Assembly: GCA_900753095.1 (NCBI GenBank) | Contig: CAADXT010000087.1 | Location: forward strand, 1-35,089 | From: Eggerthellaceae bacterium | GTDB taxonomy: Bacteria; Actinomycetota; Coriobacteriia; Coriobacteriales; Eggerthellaceae | Length of the DNA stretch: 35,089 bases | Direction of reading: 5' to 3' | Part shown: in pieces, positions 1-7,782 of the stretch | How the letters are laid out: every line of letters begins with the position of its first letter | Position numbering within the stretch: position 1 is the stretch's first letter | Program-made: the position numbers and the translations under genes | Notes under the pieces: model-generated | Database searches by the model: none | The model's input: the letters and a program-made list of their open reading frames with translations, nothing else | Told to the model about the DNA's origin: nothing

Positions 1-609
1 AAGAGCGAAGGGGTCGTCGTTGCCGAGCACTGCAACAGTGAACTCCTCCCCGGAAACGAAGCTCTCCACGAAAGCATGGGAGTCAACGGTAAACACCTTT
101 TCGATAGCATCGGCAATTTCCTGCTCACCTTCGCACAGATATACGCCAAGAGCGCTTCCTTCAGTTGCCGCTTTGACAACACAGTGCGAACCCACCTCTT
201 CAACAATTGCGGGAACGTCGATATGCTCGGCGTCGAGCATCATGGAACGCGGCGTCGGGATGCCCGCTCGATCGTAGCAGCGTTTTGCCTTGGGCTTGTC
301 TATTGCCGTCGCGCTCGACCAGATCCCGGGGCCAATGTAAGGAAGGCCGATGGTTTCCAGGAACCCCTGGATGGTACCGTCCTCGCCGAACTTGCCGTGG
401 AGCGCCAGAAAGGCCACGTCGAACTCCCCCTGCACCAAGGCAACAAGGTCGTCTTTGTTCGCAGGGTCGAAAACGGTTACCTGGAACCCGGCTTCCAAAA
501 GGGCCTGCTTCGCCCCTTCACCGGAAGCAAGGGAAATGGAGCGCTCCCCGCTTTTGCCGCCGGCAAGAAGAGCAACGCGTATTTCTTTAGGATCGAAAGA
601 ACAAGACAT
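1..609 (-). CDS. ddl: D-alanine--D-alanine ligase, C-terminally truncated by window edge
   Basis: ATP-grasp ligase that joins two D-alanines in the cytoplasm to make the terminal dipeptide of the peptidoglycan precursor. The reverse strand reads 203 codons from an ATG at 609 and runs off the window at base 1. Visible family signatures are the N-terminal glycine-rich LLAGGKSGERSISLASG segment (about residues 14-30) and LHGKFGEDGTIQGFLE, the conserved serine/histidine-region motif of D-Ala-D-Ala ligases. VVKAATEGSALGVY matches the start of the ATP-grasp domain. A full enzyme is usually 300-370 residues, so about 40% is missing. The gene is divergent from rlmN, and an extended -10 lies about 70 bp upstream. 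The LHGxxGEDG signature makes the assignment firm. The D-Ala versus D-Lac specificity residue cannot be judged from this fragment. Confidence 0.93.
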   Translation of the reverse strand, partial: MSCSFDPKEIRVALLAGGKSGERSISLASGEGAKQALLEAGFQVTVFDPANKDDLVALVQGEFDVAFLALHGKFGEDGTIQGFLETIGLPYIGPGIWSSATAIDKPKAKRCYDRAGIPTPRSMMLDAEHIDVPAIVEEVGSHCVVKAATEGSALGVYLCEGEQEIADAIEKVFTVDSHAFVESFVSGEEFTVAVLGNDDPFAL

Positions 610-675
610 AGTTCCCGCTTTCATATAGGCAAGCCCGGGGTATGCGCCCCGATTGGTTTTCGTTGACCGTTAGTG

Positions 676-684
676 AGTATAGCA
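676..684 (-). promoter_or_regulatory. Extended -10 promoter element for ddl
   Basis: The reverse strand reads TGCTATACT, an extended -10 hexamer, about 67 bp upstream of the ddl start. No convincing -35 is seen, as expected for extended -10 promoters. The call is based on motif and placement only. Confidence 0.45.
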
Positions 685-733
685 AACGCAGGTTACCACT
701 CTGCTACCACCACGAGGTACGCATGAGGTTGCG

Positions 734-739
734 TATAAT
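734..739 (+). promoter_or_regulatory. Consensus -10 box immediately upstream of rlmN
   Basis: A perfect TATAAT ends only 7 bases before the preferred rlmN ATG at 747. A transcript starting at the usual distance would have almost no 5' leader. The -35 region is poor. If translation began at the in-frame ATG at 723 instead, this hexamer would be coding and coincidental. Confidence 0.4.
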
Positions 740-746
740 ACAGAGC

Positions 747-1793
747 ATGAATAACGCAATCCAATCATTCAACCTGTCCGAGATCCCTTCCCTGCTGGAG
801 GGCCTCGGACAGCCACGTTTTCGTGCGAAACAGCTCACCTCCTGGCTCTACCAGCGTGGCGCCCATTCGTACGATGAGATGACCAATCTTCCCAAAGCGC
901 TGCGCGAGGTGCTGACGGCCGAATACCCGCTCATCGAGCCCAAAGTGGTGAACAAGCAGGTTTCCCACGACGGCACGCGCAAATACGTCTTCGAATACGC
1001 CGACGGCGCAAAGGTTGAAGCTGTTGGCATTCCCTCATTCGAGAAGAAGGAAACGAAGGACGAGCCAAAGCATCTTACCGTATGCTTCTCGACCCAAGCC
1101 GGCTGCGCAATGGGATGCACGTTCTGTGCCACGGGCCACGAAGGGCTCACACGCAATCTTTCCTCCGCTGAGATGGTGTGCCAGATCATAGCAGTGCGGC
1201 AAGACTTCGGCTGCCGCGTTACCAACCTGGTATCCATGGGCCAAGGCGAGCCATTCCAGAACTATCAGGCAACTATGGAAGCGCTGCGCTTTGCCAACGG
1301 CAAAGACGGCTTGGAGATTGGTGCGCGCCATATCACCGTCTCAACCTGCGGCATACTTCAGGGCATCGAAAAGCTCTCGAACGAACCCGAGCAATTCACT
1401 TTGGCGGTATCTTTGCACTCAGCGTTGCAGGATGTGCGCAACGAGATCATGCCCCGCTGCAGCAATATTGCCTTGCCGCAGCTGAAAAAGGCTCTGCGCA
1501 CCTACGTCAAGAAAACAGGGCGACGCGTCAGCTTCGAGTATCTCCTTATCAAGGGCGTAACCGATACCGAGGAAAACCTTGCCGCGCTCATCGATTTCTG
1601 CGATGGCCTTCTATGCCACGTCAATCTTCTATCGGTAAACGAAGTTGACGGCAGCCCCTACAAGCCCAGCAGCCCAGCAACGCAACAGCAATGGGTGAAA
1701 GAACTGAAGAGCGCAGGAAAAGAAGCGACCATCCGCAATTCTCGCGGCAGCGATATCGATGGAGCCTGCGGCCAGCTCAAGAACAAAATGTAG
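747..1793 (+). CDS. rlmN: 23S rRNA (adenine2503-C2)/tRNA (A37-C2) methyltransferase RlmN
   Basis: Radical-SAM methyltransferase that methylates C2 of adenine 2503 in 23S rRNA and A37 of some tRNAs. The 348-residue length is normal. Residues C120, C124 and C127 form the CxxxCxxC [4Fe-4S] motif (CAMGCTFC). An MGQGEP motif stands where the family usually has MGMGEP, and C341 in DGACGQL is the C-terminal cysteine of the methyl-transfer cycle. I chose ATG 747 because its N-terminus (NLSEIPSLLEGLGQPRFRAKQ) matches the family start. ATG 723, behind a GAGGT at 714-718, is the alternative. The gene is monocistronic and ends at a bidirectional hairpin shared with parB. Cfr is a relative, but the standard RlmN length and single-copy housekeeping context favour RlmN. 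Confidence 0.93.
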   Translation: MNNAIQSFNLSEIPSLLEGLGQPRFRAKQLTSWLYQRGAHSYDEMTNLPKALREVLTAEYPLIEPKVVNKQVSHDGTRKYVFEYADGAKVEAVGIPSFEKKETKDEPKHLTVCFSTQAGCAMGCTFCATGHEGLTRNLSSAEMVCQIIAVRQDFGCRVTNLVSMGQGEPFQNYQATMEALRFANGKDGLEIGARHITVSTCGILQGIEKLSNEPEQFTLAVSLHSALQDVRNEIMPRCSNIALPQLKKALRTYVKKTGRRVSFEYLLIKGVTDTEENLAALIDFCDGLLCHVNLLSVNEVDGSPYKPSSPATQQQWVKELKSAGKEATIRNSRGSDIDGACGQLKNKM

Positions 1794-1821
1794 CAAACGC
1801 CCTTCCTGGGCTTATTAACCA

Positions 1822-1855
1822 AAAAGCTCCCCAGCCAAACAGCAGGGGAGCTTTT
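1822..1855. terminator. Bidirectional terminator between rlmN and parB
   Basis: AAAAGCTCCCC (1822-1832) pairs with GGGGAGCTTTT (1845-1855) around a 12-nt loop. The A-run on one side and T-run on the other allow it to end both the rlmN (+) and parB (-) transcripts. Confidence 0.8.
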
Positions 1856-1896
1856 GTCATTCCAGGGTATAGAAACTTACTGCTACTAAGTTGCTG

Positions 1897-3183
1897 CTAC
1901 TGAGCAGAATCTTTTTCCGCAGATTCCTCGATCAAAGCAAGGATGCGCTGAAGCTCATCTTCGTCCTTGAACTGAATCTCGATCTTGTTCTTCCCCTTCA
2001 CCGTTTTCACGCGAACGGGAGCAGAAAGGAATCGAGTAAGGCCCTTTGCGGCCTTCTTGAAGCTAGGAGGCGCAGCGACGCGCTTGGCGGCATCGGCACC
2101 CTTTGCCTTTTCACGACCATTCATCAAGCGGGCCAGAGCTTCAGTTTCACGAACGCTGAGCTTCTCGTTCTTCAGCTTCTCGGTAAGCTTCTTCCTGCCT
2201 TCGGCATCTTCCACCGAAAGAATGGCGCGCGCATGGCCTGCGGTGATTTTCTCCTCAAAAAGGAGCTGCTGGGCGTCTTCCGGCAAATCAAGCAAACGCA
2301 AGGCGTTGGCAATCGTTGAACGACCCTTCGAAACCGTTTGGGCAACCTCCGACTGGGTCATGCCCTTTCGTTCCATAAGACGCTTGTAACCGTAGGCTTC
2401 CTCAATGGGATTCAGGTCGGAACGCTGGATGTTTTCGATAAGGGCAAGCTCGAGCGCCTTATCGTTGTCCGCCTCCCAGAAACGGACGGGGACTTCTTCC
2501 AAACCCAGGCTCTTGCAGGCGCGGTAACGACGCTCGCCAGCCAAAATCTGGTACTGGTTACCGATTTTACGCACCAAAATCGGCTGAAGAAGGCCTTCTT
2601 TCTTGATAGACCCGGCCAATTCCTCGATCTCACCAGGCTTGAAGTTAGTGCGGGGCTGATCGGGATTCGGATGAATCAGGCTCAGCTTAACCGTTGCGGT
2701 AAGGCCCTTCGAGTCAAAGGGCTTTTTCTCCTTGGGTGCCGGCGAAGGCTGCTTGGACGCGGGAGCGGGCTGCTGACGAGCAGGACGCTGAACCGCTGTA
2801 CGAGGCTTTGCGGCCGGAGTGCGCACGGAAACCGTGCCTGCCGGCGCCAACGTGCCCGAGCCAGGACGAGCAGCCGGCTTGCGCGCTTCGCGCGAAACAA
2901 CCTTCGCATTTTCAAGCGCATCCTCGGAAATGTAGATGTCGGAAGATGCATCGGCCGGCTTTCCCGATGCACGCTTGCTGGCTCGCTGTTGCAACGCCTG
3001 ATGAAGCACACCAGCCGGCTCCTGCTTTTCCTGAGCAGGCGCTACCGCTTCGGGAACAGCGTTTGAAGCGTGCGGCGCTGCTTCACGCACGGGCTCAGAA
3101 GCCTCTGGTTTTCGGGAATATGCGGGGCTGTCGTCGAACAGAGCGTTAAGACCACGGCCCAAACCGCTTTTCTGCTTAGCCAC
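1897..3183 (-). CDS. parB: Chromosome-partitioning protein ParB (Spo0J family)
   Basis: CTP-dependent DNA clamp that loads at parS and spreads to form the origin-proximal segregation complex acted on by ParA. In 428 residues it shows an N-terminal ParA-contacting KSGLGRGLNALF (5-16) and a long Ala/Pro/Lys-rich linker (about 20-160). The CTP-binding motifs GERRYR (216-221) and ENIQR (250-254) follow. A helix-turn-helix lies around 275-296 (TQSEVAQTVSKGRSTIANAL), and the C-terminal dimerisation segment begins near 385. I chose the GTG at 3183 because AGAGGTGA sits 6 nt upstream; the in-frame TTG at 3189 has no room for a ribosome-binding site. It overlaps the end of parA by 8 bp, which suggests translational coupling. 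The linker, near 140 residues, is much longer than in the roughly 280-residue Bacillus Spo0J. Confidence 0.96.
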   Translation of the reverse strand: MAKQKSGLGRGLNALFDDSPAYSRKPEASEPVREAAPHASNAVPEAVAPAQEKQEPAGVLHQALQQRASKRASGKPADASSDIYISEDALENAKVVSREARKPAARPGSGTLAPAGTVSVRTPAAKPRTAVQRPARQQPAPASKQPSPAPKEKKPFDSKGLTATVKLSLIHPNPDQPRTNFKPGEIEELAGSIKKEGLLQPILVRKIGNQYQILAGERRYRACKSLGLEEVPVRFWEADNDKALELALIENIQRSDLNPIEEAYGYKRLMERKGMTQSEVAQTVSKGRSTIANALRLLDLPEDAQQLLFEEKITAGHARAILSVEDAEGRKKLTEKLKNEKLSVRETEALARLMNGREKAKGADAAKRVAAPPSFKKAAKGLTRFLSAPVRVKTVKGKNKIEIQFKDEDELQRILALIEESAEKDSAQ

Positions 3184-4240
3184 GAGCAATCACCTCTTTG
3201 GCTAAATCGTTGTAGGCAAGGGCGCCCTTGTTGTCAGGGGCGTATTCAAGAATCGACTGCCCGTAGCTAGGAGCCTCAGACAGCTTGACGGTACGGGGAA
3301 TGAGCGTCTCAAACACCGCATCGCCAAAGAACGAGCGAACCTCGTTCACTACCTGATTGGCAAGATTCGTACGGGAATCGTACATGGTAAGAACGATGCC
3401 GAAGATATCCAAGCTCGGATTAAGGATATTTTTGACACGATTCATCGAATCAAGGAGTTTTGTCACGCCTTCCAAGGCATAGAACTCGCATTGAATGGGG
3501 ACAAGCAGCTTATCGGCAGCAACCAGAGCATTGATGGTGAGCAAACCGAGCGAGGGTGGGCAATCTACAAGAATGTAATCGTATCGTCCGCGCAGCCTGC
3601 CAAGGGCATTCTTCAAACGGTTCTCGCGGGCCATCTCGTTAACCAGCTCGACCTCGGCGCCGGCAAGGCTGATGGTGGAAGGGAGAATATCCACCCCTTC
3701 AGCCACACAGGAGAGGATAACGTCTTCCACCGGAGTCTCCCCGAGTAGGACGTTGTAAACGCATCCATCGAGCGCACGTTTGTCGATACCGTAACCGCTG
3801 GTGGCATTACCCTGCGGGTCCAAATCGACCAGCAAGACCTCTTTGCCCATGGAGCCAAGGGCTGCAGCCAAGTTAACCGCAGTGGTAGATTTGCCAACAC
3901 CACCCTTCTGGTTGATGATGGCGAGAATCTTCGTCTGGCCGATTACGTGGTTTACCGCCGGCTTCTCGCGGAAAGGCACGAAGGTGCGGATTCCATCTTC
4001 TTCCTCTTCGAGCTCTTCGGGCTCGACTTCAACAGGCGCAGAAGGTTCCGGAGCAGGCTGCTCTGAAGCTTCCTGTTTCTCAGGCTCGGAATCACGCTCA
4101 ACCACAGCGGCATGCTCGTTTATCTCATCGAGATTGCTCTGAAGAACTTCTTCTTCGACCTCTTCAGGCTTCTGATCGTGCTCGATTGCGGAAGTCACGG
4201 GAACGTTTTTTGTTTTTTTTCGACTACCGAATAGCCCCAC
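3176..4240 (-). CDS. parA: Chromosome-partitioning ATPase ParA (Soj) with acidic N-terminal extension
   Basis: Deviant-Walker P-loop ATPase that binds the nucleoid non-specifically and, stimulated by ParB, drives origin segregation. The catalytic core starts near residue 104 with KILAIINQKGGVGKST, whose KGGVGKST is at 112-119. The remaining Walker motifs (VDLDPQGNATSGYG, ILVDCPPSLGLL) and the C-terminal helices are intact. The start is GTG 4240, behind a GAGGAG five bases upstream. The first 103 residues are not part of the fold: a basic amphipathic start (MGLFGSRKKTKN) is followed by about 75 residues rich in Glu, Pro and Ala. Soj-type proteins are usually near 255 residues; this one is 354. 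It is first in a two-gene parA-parB operon and lies downstream of the parS palindrome. Confidence 0.95.
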   Translation of the reverse strand: MGLFGSRKKTKNVPVTSAIEHDQKPEEVEEEVLQSNLDEINEHAAVVERDSEPEKQEASEQPAPEPSAPVEVEPEELEEEEDGIRTFVPFREKPAVNHVIGQTKILAIINQKGGVGKSTTAVNLAAALGSMGKEVLLVDLDPQGNATSGYGIDKRALDGCVYNVLLGETPVEDVILSCVAEGVDILPSTISLAGAEVELVNEMARENRLKNALGRLRGRYDYILVDCPPSLGLLTINALVAADKLLVPIQCEFYALEGVTKLLDSMNRVKNILNPSLDIFGIVLTMYDSRTNLANQVVNEVRSFFGDAVFETLIPRTVKLSEAPSYGQSILEYAPDNKGALAYNDLAKEVIARG

Positions 4241-4756
4241 GAGCTCTCCTCTCTTCTCTGCTCACCAGACAGAATACATGCTTCACTTACACAAGATAGG
4301 CAAACGCATGCTGTTTCACGTGAAACAGCATGCGTCATAAACATCAAAATACGTGCCGCACAGCGCAGTGCCGGCAGCCGCATGATAAACAAAAATCAGC
4401 GAAACAGGTTGTGATTGAACAGATGGCAATTGGGAGGCCCAAAAAGCAGAGCTGAAACTCCTTTGTTTCGGTTATTCGATAATACCCTTGACGCAACCTT
4501 TAGAAAATAGGAACACTAGGGTTTTTCCCGACGGCGCTGCTTTTCCCCTTTGAAAAAGCAGAACGGCTTGCTTCGACAGCGCTTTTCGGCGAACTGTGAA
4601 AAACCTTGCTCAAAAACTAGCCTCTGAAATCGCTTATAAGACACAAAACAAGCGATTGACTACTACTTACTCTCGAAAACGAGAACCATAACCTTATATC
4701 GCTTCTCAGTGCGTATTACAGTGGTGAGCAGAAACAGACAGCCCTAAAACCAAGAA
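4241..4756. other. Non-coding gap between parA and the rsmG terminator
   Basis: Apart from the parS palindrome (4304-4335), I recognise no gene in this roughly 500-bp stretch. There is an AT-leaning segment, an 8-bp inverted repeat CTGCTTTT/AAAAGCAG (4537-4544 and 4554-4561), and a short palindrome CTCGAAAACGAG near 4672. No hairpin with a U-run and no good promoter was found. A small RNA cannot be excluded. Confidence 0.5.
4304..4335. promoter_or_regulatory. parS: parS centromere site upstream of parAB
   Basis: The core TGTTTCACGTGAAACA at 4312-4327 is identical to the canonical Bacillus-type parS. It is embedded in a perfect 32-bp palindrome because ACGCATGC and GCATGCGT flank it. It lies about 65 bp upstream of the parA start, where ParB binding could also autoregulate the operon. 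Confidence 0.93.
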
Positions 4757-4788
4757 AAAAGCTCCCAGACAAATACCTGGGAGCTTTT
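4757..4788 (-). terminator. Terminator of the rpmH-rsmG operon
   Basis: On the minus strand AAAAGCTCCCAG (4788-4777) pairs with CTGGGAGCTTTT (4768-4757) around an 8-nt loop. Six consecutive U residues end the stem, just 3 bases after the rsmG stop codon. The stem sequence resembles the one downstream of rlmN. Confidence 0.85.
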
Positions 4789-4790
4789 CT

Positions 4791-5471
4791 TTAGAAAGGT
4801 TTCTTCTGAGCTAAGCCAACCCTTCGAGGAAGTTTCATGGAAGGGTTGCAGCGCTTTCGGAACACGATGATGGCTCGGTTCGTTTCCCTGTCGGAGAGAA
4901 CGAAGCCGCGGGAGGAAACGAATTCCATGCCCAATTTTCGGGCAATCTCCTTGGCATGCTCAAGTTCCTCTGATTCGCTCTGAGCCTTGTAACATACCAG
5001 GCTGCCTCCTTTGGCAAGCAGAGGAGATGCCAACTCGAGCAGCGAGGCAAGGGAAGAAAGGGCGCGAGCAGTGATCAAAGAGAATCGATTGGGCATCTGC
5101 AATGCGAGGTCCTCGATGCGGCCGTGGTAGGTCGAGACAACGTCGTCGATGCCCAGGTTGGCGGCAAACGAGTCGAGAGCACGGGTTTTCTTGCCGACCG
5201 AATCGGCAAGAAGCGTCTCCCTCCCCGTCACGATAGCCAAGGGAATCCCTGGAAAACCAGCACCAGAGCCCATATCAAGATAAGGGCCCGGCATAGCTTC
5301 CTCCACCTCAGGCAAGCCTGCCAAGGAATCCTCAACATGCAGCACTTGAGCCGATTCCCAATCGACGATGCGGGTAAGGTTGGTTACCTTGTTTTCCTCG
5401 ATAACCAGCTCCAAGTGCTTGTCGAGCAGCGCCTTCTGCTGCGATGTGGGCGTGAACTGTTCAGCATTCAT
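4791..5471 (-). CDS. rsmG: 16S rRNA (guanine527-N7)-methyltransferase RsmG (GidB)
   Basis: SAM-dependent methyltransferase that makes m7G527 in the 530 loop of 16S rRNA; loss is known to give low-level streptomycin resistance. Of 226 residues, the motif I segment YLDMGSGAGFPGIPLAI (about 84-100) is diagnostic. N-terminal NKVTNLTRIVDWESAQVLHVEDSL and RFSLITARALSSLASLLELA are also typical. The start is ATG 5471, 12 bp after the jag stop. It is the last gene of the rpmH-rnpA-yidD-yidC-jag-rsmG operon and is followed directly by a strong terminator. Unlike many bacteria, mnmG/mnmE are not adjacent; parAB lies beyond the terminator in the common rsmG-parA-parB order. Confidence 0.95.
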   Translation of the reverse strand: MNAEQFTPTSQQKALLDKHLELVIEENKVTNLTRIVDWESAQVLHVEDSLAGLPEVEEAMPGPYLDMGSGAGFPGIPLAIVTGRETLLADSVGKKTRALDSFAANLGIDDVVSTYHGRIEDLALQMPNRFSLITARALSSLASLLELASPLLAKGGSLVCYKAQSESEELEHAKEIARKLGMEFVSSRGFVLSDRETNRAIIVFRKRCNPSMKLPRRVGLAQKKPF

Positions 5472-5483
5472 GGCAAACAGGGG

Positions 5484-6008
5484 CTAACGCGGGCTTACTA
5501 CAACGCGACGAGCACGACCTTCGCCCTCGGACATCGTCTCAACGCGCTCGTCTCCGCGAAGGGTGATGTGCACAATGCGGCGGTCATACGGGGTCATTGG
5601 ACGGAGCTTGATGCTGCGATCCTGGTCAACGGCCTTATCGGCAGCATTCAGGGCAATGTCCTCGATCTTCTGGCGCTGGCGAGCCTTGTACCCTTCAACA
5701 TCCACCACGATCGGATAGCGATGGCCCACGATGCGGGAGGTGATAGACGAGATGAGGAACTGCAGGGCATCAAGCGTGCGGCCATGACGGCCGATAAGGA
5801 CCGCAAGATCATCGCCCGTGATGTCGAGAATCAGCTCACCCTCGTCGCCTTCGTACTCCTCGATGGAAACCTCTCCCACATCGAAGTACTTCAAAATGTC
5901 CTGGATAGCCTCAATGGCGGTATCGGCAATTCGGTCAACTTCCTCTTCGGAGTACTGGCCCTCTGCCTCGTACCCCTGTTCTTCCTGGATATTCTTCTCT
6001 TCTTCCAT
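5484..6008 (-). CDS. jag: RNA-binding protein Jag/KhpB (KH and R3H domains)
   Basis: Cytoplasmic RNA-binding protein of the Jag/KhpB/EloR family, always found beside yidC and linked in other bacteria to cell-elongation control and small-RNA binding. In 174 residues I see a short acidic N-terminus (residues 1-25, Glu-rich). A KH domain follows with GDDLAVLIGRHGRTLDALQFLIS, in which IGRHG is the GxxG loop. The C-terminal R3H domain contains MTPYDRRIVHITLRGDERVETMSEGEGRARRVVV. The classical Jag_N domain is absent, which is common in short homologues. ATG 6008 is the start. It lies 81 bp downstream of yidC in the same operon. Confidence 0.93.
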   Translation of the reverse strand: MEEEKNIQEEQGYEAEGQYSEEEVDRIADTAIEAIQDILKYFDVGEVSIEEYEGDEGELILDITGDDLAVLIGRHGRTLDALQFLISSITSRIVGHRYPIVVDVEGYKARQRQKIEDIALNAADKAVDQDRSIKLRPMTPYDRRIVHITLRGDERVETMSEGEGRARRVVVSPR

Positions 6009-6089
6009 GAAAAACTCCTTACATTCAAATCTCCCCTCCGCAGTAGAACCGCGAAGGGGAGGAGACGGTAAAAGATATGTGAAGCAGCG

Positions 6090-6866
6090 CTATTTCTTGC
6101 TCTTCTTATGAGGGCGCTTCTTCTTTTCCTTGCGAACCACGTTCACTTCAACAGGCTTGACCTCAACCTTCTCGGCCTCAATCTCTTCATCCTTGTGCTT
6201 CATGAGCTTCGTGGAGATAACCTGCTGCAGAACACCGAACACCGAAGAGGTTGCCCAGAACAGAAGAACGCCCGTCGGGGAGCCCCAGCCAAGCCACAGC
6301 ATGAACAGGGACATGATGCCCATCATGATCATGGTCTGCGTCTTCTGCGGGCTGTTCGTGCCCATCTGCTGAAGCAGGGAAGGCAAGAAGGTGCAGAAAG
6401 CGAACAGCAAAAGCAGGATGCCGTAAGGCAGGAACGCCATGAAGCCCTGATCGAGCATGGAGGAAGGCGAGGAAAGCAGCGAAGGCAGAATGTTGTAGAA
6501 CGAATACGTCATGCCTTCGGTGCGGGAGCCCATTTCCTGGAGCACCTGGAAGAGGGCAACGAAGATAGGCATCTGGAGAAGCAGGGGCAAGCAGCCGGTA
6601 ATGGGGTTGAACCCGATCTCGGCGTAAACCTTCTGCATTTCCTCAGCCTGACGCTGCTGATCGTCGGCGTACTTTTCCTGGATCTCCTGAATGCGAGGCG
6701 TGAACTGCTGCATTCGATACGAAGAGCGGATCTGCTTCTGCATAAGGGGGAACAGGATAAGACGGAGAATGAGCGTTACGAGGATGATCGCCAAACCCCA
6801 GTCGGCAACGAAGCCGTAAGCAGCATCGATGCACCAGAATATGGCGTCTTTAAACGCGTCCCACAT
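6090..6866 (-). CDS. yidC: Membrane protein insertase YidC/Oxa1 family
   Basis: Inserts and folds inner-membrane proteins, alone or with SecYEG. The 258-residue protein has an N-terminal hydrophobic segment (WGLAIILVTLILRLILFPL, about 24-42), a cytoplasmic coiled region with QEIQEKYADDQQRQAEEMQKVYAE, and the characteristic NPITGCLPLLLQMPIFVALFQVL segment. Further hydrophobic segments follow, then a very basic tail (KEKKKRPHKKSKK) expected to contact the ribosome. No lipobox or large periplasmic domain is present, so this is the short Gram-positive/actinobacterial form. The start is ATG 6866. It lies between yidD and jag, the standard order. Confidence 0.95.
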   Translation of the reverse strand: MWDAFKDAIFWCIDAAYGFVADWGLAIILVTLILRLILFPLMQKQIRSSYRMQQFTPRIQEIQEKYADDQQRQAEEMQKVYAEIGFNPITGCLPLLLQMPIFVALFQVLQEMGSRTEGMTYSFYNILPSLLSSPSSMLDQGFMAFLPYGILLLLFAFCTFLPSLLQQMGTNSPQKTQTMIMMGIMSLFMLWLGWGSPTGVLLFWATSSVFGVLQQVISTKLMKHKDEEIEAEKVEVKPVEVNVVRKEKKKRPHKKSKK

Positions 6867-6908
6867 GTGTACCTTTGTCCTCTCGGTTCGGGGGCTAACT
6901 ACTAATTA

Positions 6909-7166
6909 CTACAGATGAAAGGTATCCGGCACGGGATCGTACCCGCGGCCTCCACCTGGTCTGCAGCGCAGAATGCGCTTGCAAGTAAGATACAGACCTT
7001 TCAGGAAACCGAATCGCTGAACCGCTATAAGCCCATACTCCGAGCACGTGGGGATAAACCTGCACGTTGCGGGAAGCAAGGGCGATATGGCAAGACGGTA
7101 AAACTTGATCAGCAGCAGAAGAATCCCCTTGGGGATAGCTGCGATTTTCGACCACACTTTTGCCAC
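6909..7166 (-). CDS. yidD: Membrane protein insertion efficiency factor YidD
   Basis: Small membrane-associated protein that assists YidC-dependent insertion. The conserved core LIKFYRLAISPLLPATCRFIPTCSEYGLIAVQRFG, with its two Cys-rich motifs (CRFIPTCSEY), and the downstream RCRPGGGRGYDPVP are diagnostic. I prefer the GTG at 7166, which follows the rnpA stop by 11 bases and has AGGCGAG upstream. The frame stays open to a GTG at 7205 that would overlap rnpA and give 98 residues instead of 85, but no ribosome-binding site supports that start. It is the third gene of the rpmH operon. Confidence 0.9.
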   Translation of the reverse strand: MAKVWSKIAAIPKGILLLLIKFYRLAISPLLPATCRFIPTCSEYGLIAVQRFGFLKGLYLTCKRILRCRPGGGRGYDPVPDTFHL

Positions 7167-7177
7167 CGAAAACTCGC

Positions 7178-7501
7178 CTAATACGATTCCATGATCTTCT
7201 TGCACGTGGAAACCAGCTTCTGGTAATCAACGCGCGTTGTCTTCCTGTTCGCCATGAAGATGACATTCAATTCCGGCCATGGGCCACCGATGTCGTGGCA
7301 CACGGCACGCAATCGGCGCTTTGCAGAGTTGCGCCACACCGCATTGCCGTTTTTCTTCCCCGCTATAAAAGCAACACGGCCACTAGGGCCGTGTTGGGAA
7401 TCTCCCCGGTACACGATCATAATTACGCAGGGAGTTGCATGTCTTTTTCCGTGCGAGAACAGGTAGGAGATCTCAGTGCTGGATTTGATGGTTCCTAACA
7501 C
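7178..7501 (-). CDS. rnpA: Ribonuclease P protein component
   Basis: Protein subunit of RNase P, which helps the catalytic RNA remove 5' leaders from pre-tRNAs. It is 107 residues, the usual size. The RNR signature is present as VWRNSAKRRLRAVCHD (about 56-71), preceded by AFIAGKKNGNAV. The start is GTG 7501; no ATG is available nearby. The ribosome-binding site is weak, a GAGAAA stretch close to the start, and rpmH ends 18 bp upstream, so coupling to rpmH translation is plausible. Order rpmH-rnpA-yidD-yidC is conserved across bacteria. Confidence 0.94.
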   Translation of the reverse strand: MLGTIKSSTEISYLFSHGKRHATPCVIMIVYRGDSQHGPSGRVAFIAGKKNGNAVWRNSAKRRLRAVCHDIGGPWPELNVIFMANRKTTRVDYQKLVSTCKKIMESY

Positions 7502-7519
7502 GGTTTCTCACAAGGAAAG

Positions 7520-7654
7520 TTAGGCGCAAAGACGCTTGCGGCCCTTTGCACGGCGAGCAGAGAGTACAGCGCGGCCGCTCTTGGTGGCCATACGTGCACG
7601 GAAACCGTGCCTCTTTGCGCGCTTGCGGTTGTTCGGTTGATAGGTGCGCTTCAT
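7520..7654 (-). CDS. rpmH: 50S ribosomal protein L34
   Basis: A 44-residue, highly basic protein read on the reverse strand from ATG 7654: MKRTYQPNNRKRAKRHGFRA and onward, ending GRKRLCA. The sequence is unmistakably L34, including the MATKSGRAVLSARRAKGRKRL segment. The C-terminal Cys-Ala is slightly unusual, as most homologues end in Ser/Thr-Ala. AAAGGAAAAG lies just upstream as a ribosome-binding site, and a near-consensus promoter sits 34 bp further up. It is the first gene of the operon running to rsmG. Confidence 0.97.
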   Translation of the reverse strand: MKRTYQPNNRKRAKRHGFRARMATKSGRAVLSARRAKGRKRLCA

Positions 7655-7687
7655 TACTTTTCCTTTCAGATTTACAGTAACTTCGAA

Positions 7688-7715
7688 ATTATACGATGAA
7701 GAAACCGTGCGTCAA
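7688..7715 (-). promoter_or_regulatory. Strong sigma70-type promoter of the rpmH operon
   Basis: The reverse strand has TTGACG (7715-7710), a 16-bp spacer, and a perfect TATAAT (7693-7688). The predicted start is about 25 nt upstream of the L34 ATG. This is one of the best promoters in the window and fits a ribosomal-protein gene. Confidence 0.85.
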
Positions 7716-7782
7716 CAATAAAGAAGGAAGAGCCGCCCCTTATTTCAGCGCCCACCACAGAATGCACATCTTATGGTGCTCC

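Noticed and set aside
3184..3189. TTG 3189 as the parB start
   Set aside because: It abuts the ribosome-binding site with no spacing; GTG 3183 fits.
4195..4392. 65-codon minus-strand frame across the parA start and parS
   Set aside because: It reads through the parS palindrome and the parA ribosome-binding site and has no signal of its own.
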